64,000 nucleotides of DNA, from assembly GCA_017591395.1 (NCBI GenBank), contig WEDG01000210.1, positions 1 through 64,000 of the forward strand. Direction: 5' to 3'. The stretch is from Schistocephalus solidus. Taxonomy: Eukaryota; Platyhelminthes; Cestoda; Diphyllobothriidea; Diphyllobothriidae. A program made the translations under genes and the position numbers. Position 1 is the first letter of the stretch; each line of letters begins with the position of its first letter. Under the pieces are notes generated by a model. That model was not told where the DNA came from and made no database searches. It saw only the letters and a list, made by a program, of their open reading frames with translations. Shown here piece by piece: positions 24,401 through 36,400 of the stretch.

Positions 24401-27400
24401 ATTCTCAAGAAATTGAAGAACTTTATAAACAAGACCTTTTACCCTATTTCTCTGCGTTTTGTACTTCGTCAACGACTCGACGGTCTTTTCCCTGAGATAA
24501 GTTTGCCCCAGCTTTCGCCTGCAGTTTACTTCACTCTTCAGTGTGGTTGTTAGCCACTAGGGCCTGTTGTTGACCTTTATCGAATTAGGACAGTAGCTGG
24601 TGCATGCAATACGGCCTTAAATTCCAACCAATCCTCGAGAATACACCTAGTGAATGCTTCATTCTAGTTTAAACGGTTCAAGTCAACTTTCATTAGGGTA
24701 AAATCTCCACGCCGTATGTTGCGTCTGACTGTGATGCTTCGATCGGGGACAGAAAAGAGTGAATATTTCCATTATGGTCACTTCTGCTCAGTGGGGTAGA
24801 CAGTTCACTATATCGACGTTGTCAGGTGCCTTTTGTCTGCGGATCGTTTCTCGGTGGTCGGTAGACCGTCAGGATCTCAAGTGCTTGGGATCCCGGCGTT
24901 CTGGTGGTGAACAAGATGGCCTCAGTTTCGCACGCGAGCTTTACCGTTTTTTCTTACACGAGTTAGCAAACCCCACCTTGACGTTCGCTCTATCCTCCCA
25001 GAACAACTGAAAAGCGGGGAGAGCGACGTTACGATCGTCCACTTTCGCGGTCAGTCACGTTTCAGTTATGGAGATGCTATCTGGTGAAGTTTGGCATACG
25101 TAAATCTCAAGCTCATCTAATTTAGAGAGTAGGCTTTGGACATTGGTATACATACATTTTAGTTTAGTTGATTGTTGGAAGCCGGCTACGTCGCCACCTT
25201 CGTCATTAGTGGTTACTGAACCGATATACGCACAGGATGTGTCCATATACAAGAGGCTTTGCATATTTCCGCAATTAAACTTGCTTTTGTGTAGATTTTT
25301 GCATTGAATAAGTTGCCCGGCCGTATGAATTTCGTCAGAATGACGGGTGTCCTCCACAGAAAGTTTTTGTACCTGGACAATCACTCCGTTATTAACAGTC
25401 TTTTCTCTCCCTGTTCTTTCAAGTTCTCCAGTACCGCTTTTAGCGCCCTCCATTTCATTCTAGCTTGCGCATGCGGTCTGGAGACTATTTTTGCTAATCT
25501 TTATTTGCTGTGTTTCAGAGAGTGATAGTGAGGGTGAGTGAGCCACGCTTTATTTTGAAAGTAAAATTCCAAAACTTTCAGCAAAAATGTCCTCCATTCA
25601 CCGTGAATAAGGTTGGACACACAAACCACACAACACCGGAAGATCACAAACGAATGGCCGAAGAATGCATATATATTGAAATCAAAAAGAATCTTCCTTG
25701 AATGGGGCTCAAAATATCGACCAAATTGGACTTCTTTAAAAACGGTGCCAGCGTCGTGCGCTGATGATCTCATTTTTGTTGTTCGAATAAACAAATAGGG
25801 TTAAAATTCGGTATCTAATGGGTGAAATAGGCCAACCGACGTACATATAAGAGGATTCACATGCGAATGGAGAGCAGAAAGGATGGCGGCTCAATTTCAA
25901 AAGCCGTTTAGCTCGTGCATTGATACATCTTGATCAATTTCATTTTTTACCTCGATTGCGTCACTACTCTTGACTGGTATCTTAGAAACCATATCCCCAC
26001 TTTCTGGAGATTTGTTGTGTAGGTTGACTTGTGTTCGGCTCCGTGTTATCCTATGCGTAGATGCTGGCAATCGATCCTCTGAAAGGAGGGTCTGCTGTTT
26101 AAAATTCTCCATAATCTTGATTTCTTCCTCTAGTTGATTCAAATCTGAGACTAGCGTTTGACAATCGACGCACTAATTTTCCTCGTACGTCGACTGTAGC
26201 CAATTACTAAGGCTTTTGGAGCGCGATGGCGCAGCCGGTTGCGCGTCACTCTTGTGAGGACGAGGTCCCAGGTTGAATCGTGTCCCGCACAGCATTTTCC
26301 TCTTCAATTCCAGTATTCACCAGTTTGTGCAAATATAGGATATCCACAAGAAAAACACTTCACCTATGAATTTTTGTCCTATGTACGATGTGCAAAGCCT
26401 TTGACGTCGCTCTGCTATTAGACAGGGACTTTATAATTTGGATATTTTCGTCCTAAGAGGGTGGCAGAGAAATTTGGAGAAGAGATTTTGATCGAGTATG
26501 TTCGAAACATGATGCATTCAACGAATAAGTTTAGTAGGGTAGCTCAGCCGTTACAGAAGTTGCTCTATCAGTTTCGTTGGAATGATGCTCAGAATGTTTG
26601 GGTTCCTTAACATCAGAAATGAGGGATTGTCGAATCGATGGAACTCCGTGTTCTGCGAAAATCCTGTTTAAAAGTTGTCAGGACGTCCTTACAACTCAAC
26701 GATAACTTCGTGCGAAGTTATCGTTGAGTGAAATCCAGTTCTTTTTATCGGAAAGCTACTAAAGCGTACAGTAGGCCGAAAGTTGTGAAGAAAATGAATT
26801 CCTCAGAGGTCATAAATTCGAACCTAAATTCGAAACGCGGGCCCTATAAGTCATCGTTGTCGAAAAGCTCGCTCCACGCGTTTAAAATGTAATTGTGATA
26901 GCTTGCCGAATGCGACCAGTTAAGAAAGAAGGCAACTGACCTTCCCTTCTGGGCTGGGCTCGTCCACAGTTTGGCTTTCGTTATCGGGCAAGCTAAAATG
27001 CCCGTCCAAACGTGCCACACACATCTGGTCCATACACCATGGACCACGGTTTAGCACAACTAGCTGAGGGACGGCTCGGGTCCCAACTGATTTGGAATGC
27101 CATAGAGGGCGCAATGAGAAGGAACCAGTGTTGCCTGACTTTTTGGCCTTCTCCTCAGTACCAAGAGTCCGTCTGCACTGGCTCCTTCTCATTGTGGTTC
27201 TATGGCACTCCAAATCAGTTGGGAGCCTTTAAAGTCACCGATCTTAGCACACCGTGATAGTTTAAAAACGCCTTCGATTGTTTTAAGTGAGAGACGAGTC
27301 AAAATTGTGTTATTTTATAGGAAGTTGATGATTGAAATGTCCGATTTTCAGTTGTCTGCTTTAATTTTCAGAAAGGTAGATCTAGTGGTTGAAAATGTAA

Positions 27401-30400
27401 TCCCTCAGAACACATCTACCATCACAAATGTCGTTGGTGTGATTCCCGGTTCGTCGAACGAAGCTGACCAGTATATAATTTTCGGAAATCATCGTGACGC
27501 GTGGGTTCAAGGAGCAAGTGATCCAGGTTCCGGAACTGCAATTTTACAGGCTGTGGCGTTTGCCTTGGGAACGGCTTACTCTAAAGGTAAGCCCCTTTTT
27601 CTTAAACCGGTCATTTTCTGGCGCCGTTCATCATCTCAGTCCCTAGCACGAGTAGTTTGCATGGAATGCTGTTAGTCATTTCATCCTGTCTTTGGCTCTT
27701 AGCAACGACATACTATATCACTCCCCCTTCACTGCCTTCAATTCCACACTCTTGCCTTCTACTTTTGCCATTGTGGCTCGTGGCAGCTATGAACATGCCA
27801 TATCCAACCGGCATCCATGATATTCCTCAGGGTCGTAACAATTTGTAGCAAGGATTCCCTTGAACTTCCACTCCCTTTTTTTAGCAACAAAGACTGAGCA
27901 CTGACGTCCGGGAAACCACTTGATGGATCGTATTGAGCCAGTTTTGGAGTGGAATGACCCCTTTTCTCTGTCAGGAACCAGGTGTAAGGGGGGTTGGCTT
28001 TCAATTTAGGGCTGCACTGAACTCTAGACACTCGATAGCGTGGGCCTAACCCCCGTTATCCTTCTTTTCGGATAGACTCGATTCTCCTTCGACATATCCA
28101 AAAATTACAGACTACACATTTTAGTAAGTAATTAGCTGTTTCTCAAAAAATAATGCTCGTTAACCCCTTAATGCTTCCGTGATTGTCCACTGCCAATCCC
28201 TAATTAATCCCCACTACTATAAATTCCAGCAACGTTTAATTAAACCATCACGTATTGTCCATTATGAATAGAGATCCATCCTATTAAAACGCCGGAGAGG
28301 CTGATCGTCGGTTCTGTCGTCGTATCTACCTGATTTTTCGAACCCGCTTTGGGATCCGTCGTTCGACAAAATGCAGTAACTGTTAGAGAAGAGCAGTTTT
28401 TCTTTTGCCTACTGCACCTCCTCCATATGTGTCCTTGGCTGCCATTTGACAGACAGCGCGAAGCGGGCTAAACTGGAAGCAGATCAACATACAGATTTAT
28501 CACATGGACAGGCTTCAAGCAATTCACACCCTCCTGTCTGCGCTCCACACCAGTGTTTGTATATCTGGAAAGTCAAATTCATGAACTGCCGCAAGGTTAC
28601 ATATGCGTACATTGTCCTTGGATCAACTGGTGTGACAGCTTGCCACTTCCTCGGCACCACAATTGGGACATAGTTAAATGTGGAGACGCGTGCCCTAAGT
28701 GGTTAGGCCAGAGGCAAAGACGGTCTATGGAAAATCAAAAAAAAACATATAAGTACGCCTTTTCACCCCCTAATTTAAAATACCTGAATGTCATAGTCGA
28801 AAGTTGTACGGACTAGAGAGTGAAACTGGAACTTCCTATGAAGTAAAAGCATCAGACAACATAGCAAAGAGTAAAACTTTTGTGAGGGCAGATACCGTGG
28901 GTACTTGGGGCTAAAGTAGGTAGATTTGTCTGGTATTGTCATCGAACCAAACCTGCCAACCGAAGAATGCATTTGGCGACGAGGCGTATTTGTTGCCCAG
29001 TCGATGTACTTATCATTTTCTCTGATGAACGCGTAAGGTCTTTTCGATGTCAGTCGATTCAAGATTCCACTTAACAACAAGAGATTACAGCATTTCTTCA
29101 GTTGTCCTCTTTGACTCGATTTTGAGGAACTTTTTGTACTTTTTTATCTGCTACCGAGTGCATGTCGTTGCAGGAGACTGGAAGTTTGTATAAAGTTAGC
29201 GGCGCATTAAGGTCAAACTTTTCCTTCCAAACTTGGTCGCAAATGATAAGAAGAAACTAAGGCAAAGCTTTAATTGCATGAAAACGGATGTCCTGACACT
29301 AACCAAACGAAAGCCCCACTGATAAACTGAATCATTAGCATCCCCTGAAAGTCAATGAACCACACGTCTAATCTTCTCGTTTTAACACTATGATTTAGGG
29401 TGGTGTATCTCCTTTCAAGTTGTTAAAATTAATGAAAGCAGGTCTTTCCGAACTTCGGCTTCTTTTAGTTTTACCTAGTTTTTAGAGCAATCCTCCTCTG
29501 GATGTGCGTGAAACTCTTGCGTTTATTGTCCTACAAGGTTGGCGGCCTCTAAGGACCGTGATACTGGCTAGCTGGGATGCTGAGGAGATAGGGCTGATCG
29601 GTTCCACTGAAACGACCGAACTCTGGAGAGAGGAGTTGAACCACCGGGCTGTAATTTACCTAAACCAAGACTGTCCCATAAAGGGCAATGCCACTTTCAA
29701 CGGCCGAACCGATCAACTTCTAGCGGATGCCCTGCTTGCGTCTGCAGCCGAGGTATACCTTGATCCTCCGGCAAACCGATCGCTTTTGGACTACTGGAGA
29801 GAGCTGCAAGGAAAAGCACATGGCTACCTACCTGAGTAAGAACTATTGAAATAAGTAACTAGCAATGTATTAGTCACCTCTGTCAAATATATAATAAGGT
29901 TGTGTTAACTTTTGTCTGCTACCTGTGCTGAGGTTATGAGCAGAGGAACTCATAACCCCTTATTAAGGAATGCCTTCTACTAAGTTGTTAAATATCGGTC
30001 ATCACACGACCACCTGTATTAGTAGTCTCCAGTCTGAGCACCCGTTAATAAAAAGTAGGTCCCTAGTGCGTTTTGGTAAGACCTGGATGCTGCTTACCGA
30101 CTTGTCTTGATTGTATGACGGAATATGGCTCTCTTATCTTGTCTTGAAGTCCCTGTATAGAACTCACGCATTCGTTCGCTTAGCCAGGTAAGAAGCATTA
30201 TTTACAGTGACGACGGAAATTGGAGTGACAATTTCTGGCTTCTTTGCCTTGTTCACGCACCATTGCTTAAAAGCTGGGATCTTGACTGGGGCTCAATTGA
30301 TAGCTCCATCTACTAGGTCGACATTTTCGATCATACGGGAGTGTAGTTCACCAATTTATTTAATCGATCTGGCGCTTATTCATTGACTGCGGGCCAGAGA

Positions 30401-33400
30401 ACCAAGACTCAAACAGTTCGTGGCTCACGCGGTTTTCAGCCTTTGCGAGAATTTCGGCCTCGTCAAACTTAAAGGTGTGATCGGGTCCCATTGCATGAGC
30501 TGGGACCCGAGATTTAGCGTCCCTCCTCCTCACTGCTGCCGCATGTCCAGACATCGGCATGCGGAGTAGTCTCCCAGTTTATCCTACATATTTGCTTTGT
30601 CCGCAACACCTTTAAGTTTAACAAGGCCGGCCTTCTCGTAAGGGCTGAGAACCGCGCGAGCCGCGAACTGCTCGAGTCTTGTTCCTCTGGCCCGCAGTCA
30701 ATTAATAAGCACAATGACCTCGCGGCTCCATATTATGTGTTGAGACTTTGCCTAGGCAGAATGATTAGCCACGAGAGGAGGACGCGAGCAACAAACAGTT
30801 CCGGTGAAAGCGAGCCACATTGCGGAGTCGTCATCACACCAAGAATCGGAACGGTGATGAAATTTCGCCAAATAACGACTCGGACGTGGACTAACGTGCA
30901 ATCATCGCGTGATGTATGACCACTAGCGATGAATGCGGGATCTGCTAATTGGATTAGGCACGTGGCGGCATAGCAACTGCTTCCTGTAAATACTGCACCC
31001 CTGGCACCCGCATCACCCTAATCTGCTACTGTCTCTGAGGCTGGGTTCGAGTGAAGATCCGAAACGCCACTGTGTTCCAGCGATTGCATCTTCTTATGAA
31101 CTGCTTCCTGGAACTTGCCTGTTCGCTTGTATCAGCTAATGCACTTTTTCTTATTCTTCTGATCACTGAAGTATATTTAGCCTTATTCAGTAAAGACATC
31201 CGGGCTCTCCTACAGCATCATTCCAGGAAATGAACGAAAGCCCCTTAACTTAAGAAGCCCTAACTTAGCTACTTTAACGACCAAAAAGACCGTAGCCCTC
31301 CTTGTGCTGTAATTACGCTGTAAAATCTTGAACTGCATTCTGTTGTTCCTCGTAAGTTTCTTCCACACCCTCGGGATAATTTCAGCGAAACATGACCGAA
31401 TGCATTCGAATGCCAAACCCCAAAGTATCGTTCCCGCCACGATGTTTCGATTTTAGTTCTTTTTTGACTAATTTTATAAGTTAGGCGTGTTTTCTTGGTG
31501 TTTCCTGCTAAAAATACCTTTATATTGTTTTTTTGTAACTTTTAGCACTCTTCCTCCACTGGGAAGTACGGATCATGTGCCTTTTCAGTATAAACTAGGT
31601 GTACCATCCATGTATCCAGAGTTTCGGCCGGTTAGTTAGTGCATTGATTTCCCTCATTGCCTTCTTTTGCCTGTCAGAATTAATGCCGTTCAATTGTTAT
31701 CATACCCAGACTACGGGACCCCCTGGACCTGCCTGCCTGCCTGTCGGTCACTCAGTCATGTAGAATTGTTTTCCAGCCTGCAAACTTAGTCAGCTGACGA
31801 ACAAGCTGTTGCAGACCCTCAAACAGTAATACCCTGAAGCAAGTGACAGATTACTTTTCAATTAAAAGAAGCAATGATGCGAAAATTGCGAGGTAAACCA
31901 CAATTACTGAATTTTCTCTTCAACTGAAACTGATCTTGGTATAGAAGCGAGGAGATGAGTTCCAGGAGGCATTCGGGAAGAAGGAGACGGGATCTTTGAA
32001 ACGCGTGTTTTATTTGCCTGTCGTTGCGGATCCACATTCGAATCCATCATTAGGGACAGAATAAGATAAAGGAAATTTTTACGCAAGCGTTGAGGTATTT
32101 ATAGAAGGCGGTCGCTATGCCACTGCATACCTATCAAAATGGAAGCCCCCATTCCTCGCGGATTGTTACACGTAGTGCGCTAATGGCTGCATTACCCGCC
32201 ACCGGGTTATTAATTGCCTCCTAAGTTGCTCACGCGTTAAATGTGCGCGATCAGCACGGGACCTAGATCAGAGCATAGCAGGCGTTATTGGGGATGAACG
32301 CCCCTAACAAATGCCGCATAGGGAAGGGATCTGGTGGCACGCCGTGGTAACAGTAACACGGACCTTTGTATATTTATGTATCATTAGGTGTTGCCATGGA
32401 AAGGTCTAGACTAAGTACAGCATCCACCGCAACAAACAAGCGTTATGAGACGTCGAAACAGACGATAAGCAGAACCTGGGAGGTTATCTGGTGGGCCATG
32501 CGAAACAGGTCGGATCAGATTAAGCGTTATAAGTAATGAACCGTAGGAAGTGATAGTAAGAACTACGAGGGGCCATGACTAAGGTTTGAAGAGGGGAAAA
32601 AAGGACGAGGTCATTTATCCCCCTCCTCCTACCGCTGCGGTTCGATTTTAACCATGTGATCTAAGTGCTTTCACCTTTCCAGTTTTGCTTTCCTCACGGC
32701 CGCTTTCTCAAAGTAAGGCTGGAGACTGGTCTCATTTATGCACTAGTCAATCTTTATCACCAACCTTGGATTCACAACATGGGCGGGATCGAGCAGATAC
32801 TTTGTGCCTGAACTGCTGTTTGAAAAACTACTTTAGTTTTTGGTTCGGCTGACCGAGTTGTCAGCTGTCCTTACGTGCGCCCAACATATGTATATCGCCG
32901 GGGCCTGTGACTCTGGAAAATATCGGTATTACCTGTAAACGTGCAGCTCCAAACTGTAGTTGTTTAATGTACAGGCCTGCGACTATTTGGAAAGGATGGC
33001 GACCGCACTGCGTAGATTTTGCTCAAATTCAGAGCAAAATGAATTTTACTCCGTGCCTGTCCTTAATCGCGTCACTAAAGCATGCCCCTCTGATGGGATT
33101 TAAGTCCAAGAAAGTTCCTCAATCTACAGTGTAATGGATGTCCAACCAAATAGTTTGAGAAATATTGCAACTTAAGGAGTTTCCAGATACGAAGAAACTG
33201 GTGAGCCTTCGCGTCTCCTTCAAGGGAAATATCATATCCAACCTGGTTAAGTAAGGGCTCCGTGGTATCATCAAATCGGCACACTACTACATATGTCTGG
33301 TCAATGCACGTTACTTCCCAATATGTTTTTGCGCCCATTTGTGGATGGTAGAATGTTGAGTGCACGAAAAGACTGCCGGCAACTCCATCAGCTGAACACG

Positions 33401-36400
33401 TGCAAAGGTGGACGTTGAGAACAGAAGCCACCCGTTGATACTAGCCGCATTTTGGATCCCATGTTATTGTTTAAGCTTGGAAATCACTTAAATATCAAAA
33501 CTCTCCTGCCTTAATTAGGGGACATAGTAGAACTATGCATGCGATTGGAACACATGACTACCTCGCTCCCTTCATCCTATCCCCCGTTCTGCTCAGCACC
33601 CCTCTCCCCCTCTCCCTCCATCCCCCATCCCTCCATCCCCCATCCATCCATCTCTCTCGCCTCTCCTCGCGCTCATGCGTATGCATGACTAAAATTCCGT
33701 GCTGTTTAGCCCTTCTCATGTTGAACTTGTTTTGGCTACCGTTTAGTAGGCCAGCTTACATGTCCGACAAACCGTTCACACCGTCTATTTCTTATCGTCC
33801 CCCGTGCTGGTGGTCTAGTCTTTTTTGGGTTCCGTTTCCCCATAACATTAGTTTCGTCTTATTTACTGTTGCTATTTTTTTCTGAAGGCCTCGGACTAAA
33901 CGTAGACTTGTCGGTATTTCAAAGGAGGTCCTAACCGAAAGGAGCAATATCTTATGACGTAGATGAGTGACGTCCATCGACCTATCCTGATCACAGAAAA
34001 TGATGCGGGCGTTCTACTTTTGCCTTAGATATCCCGTCTACATTTTATACAGGCCGTTGCATATTTGCCAGCAACCAATACTCGCAGAGTTTTATCAACA
34101 AAGGGTGACGAGGCTGCGATGATCACTTTTAGCTTATTTAGCCTTATCGACAAGAAATATCTCAGGTTTGGAGGATCTGAGTTTTGAACTAAGATTTTTA
34201 GATTGATGCTTTATTTTGAAAGTATAATTAAAAAATATTCAGCACAAGTCCTCCATTAACCGTGAATACGATTGGGCACACAAACCAAATAACACCGGAA
34301 AATCACAAATGAATGGCCGAAGATTGCAACTATCAACATCATGAATTATTGTCTTTGAATAATCCAAAATATAGATCAAATTGGACTCCCTTCAAAATGG
34401 TGCCAACATCGTGCGCTGATGCCCTCCTTATTGTAGTTCAAATAAACAAAGATGGCACTGTGCATATAAGATAATTTACATGCGAATGGAGAGCAGAAAA
34501 ATGGCGACTCGATTTCGAAAGCTCGCACTTAGACGCGACTCAACGAAATCCACTCACCGTAGCATGAAGTATTTTTTGATTTTAACGCAAAAGACCCGAG
34601 TAGGGGGCTGAAGTGGTAAGTCGTCTGACTGAAGGCCTTATTAAACTCTGATTTAAATCCTAGGTTTCACCTTCTTAGGACAATGGTAAACGATCTTAGC
34701 AGTCTCCCTTTATTTCATTTTTAACAAACTTCAGAGAGATATCTGAATAATTTCGTCATATTCAGTCCTAATCCCGCCCGAAATACGGAGGATCTAGAGC
34801 GAGATATGACTTGCTCCTCATCTAGTGGGATTCCTCAAGTATCTTCTGTTTCCTTTCCCATCCTATTTTTCACTCTCTATCGACACCTCATAAAGCATGG
34901 CTGTTTAGATTTTCCCGAGCGGGGCTCCGTTCACCGACCGGAATTCAACATTTGATTGTTGGTCTGGGCTTCATTTTAGGCCTACCCTATGTTTGATGCA
35001 CCGTCTTATCATTCTGAATATGACTCGGTTGAGATGGCAGTCAAATTTACGGACCCACCCTCTGTCACAGGAGAACTCCTCCCCCTACACCGTCTGCTCG
35101 CCAAGCTGATTCTCAATCTTATTTTCCGCTTCTCAAGTTCACCGGTTCTCCCAATATCGGCATCTACCTTGGCCTCCTCCTTGAACCGTAGTTGGGTGGA
35201 GTTCGAACGTTTTGCGTATTCTCAGATTCCGGATATCCGCACACATGGCATTAAGTTGGGTGAGCGTTTTTTAAAGTAGACTATATGCTTTAATTACTTG
35301 AACCGATATCTACGACGACCGCATTAGCGTTATTAAGCGCGAAGTCTGGCCTCTCCTGCTCGAGTTTCTCTCTTTATGGTAAATCTGACACGCCTCCAGT
35401 ATACATAAGCTGAGTAATTCACCATGGTGTCTTAAATGTCGCAACTGGCGAGACAAATTCGTCCTGGAATACGGGTTACCCCGTGGCCTAGCTGCTGGCT
35501 ACCCGGAACATCCACAGGTGGCGGACAATGGAATGGCCTTCAGTGAAGGTTAGCTGCCAAATAAGCAGACTCTCGGATCCAACGAATAAGCAGTCGCGGA
35601 CCAGCAGCGACAGTGCTACCAGGGCGCGAAGGGCTGAGGTCTGGCACGCCGACTGCCTTATAAAATGCCGCAACTCCCTTTGCTGACACTGTGACATGGC
35701 GACAGTGAACCACCATTAAATAAGTTTGCTTGCTATCGCTACCTTATGGTTAGGTTCTTGAGCCAAAGCGCTAGAGGAGACAACCTCGAAGAAACAATCC
35801 GAGCGGCTGTTGGGGACCCGCCTGTACTCAAAATCACCAAGAAAACTCATGAAAAATGTATGATTTCAGTACTATGGTCCATGCTACGGCGTCCGCTGGA
35901 ACTGACGCGCTCCGCGACCCTGGTCCGGTGGTGCGTGCAAATAGTATGCCTGCTAGACTACGCCACCGAGATCGGACTCTTGGTATTGGATGCTGGAACG
36001 TGCACACTTTTCTGGACCCAGGTACCCAAAGTCTCACGACGTGCAGCATTCATTAGTACCATTTATATATCTGCTGCCTGTCTGAAGTTTGAATCCCCGA
36101 CTCAGGTGCAAGGGAGTCAACTCCCACTTCACTCTGTACGACAGCGGCCCAACCGACTTTGCTGGTAGACACGGTGTGACTACCCTTTCGGAACAAGTAA
36201 ACTGTGCACTACTTGCACGGGAAGCAGTTAATGACCGGATGAATCACGCTCAACTGAAGGGTCGCATTACTAACATCTTTGTCATCTCCATGTACGCACA
36301 AACCTCAACTGTCGAAGAGACCGATAAATACCTACTGGCAGTTGCAGGAGTAAATTGAAAGACTCCCTCGCCGTGATCTGCTGATTGTTGCTGGGGGCCA

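Noticed and set aside
34604..34680. Possible tRNA-like SINE head
   Set aside because: A weak D-arm likeness only; no convincing B box or acceptor stem.
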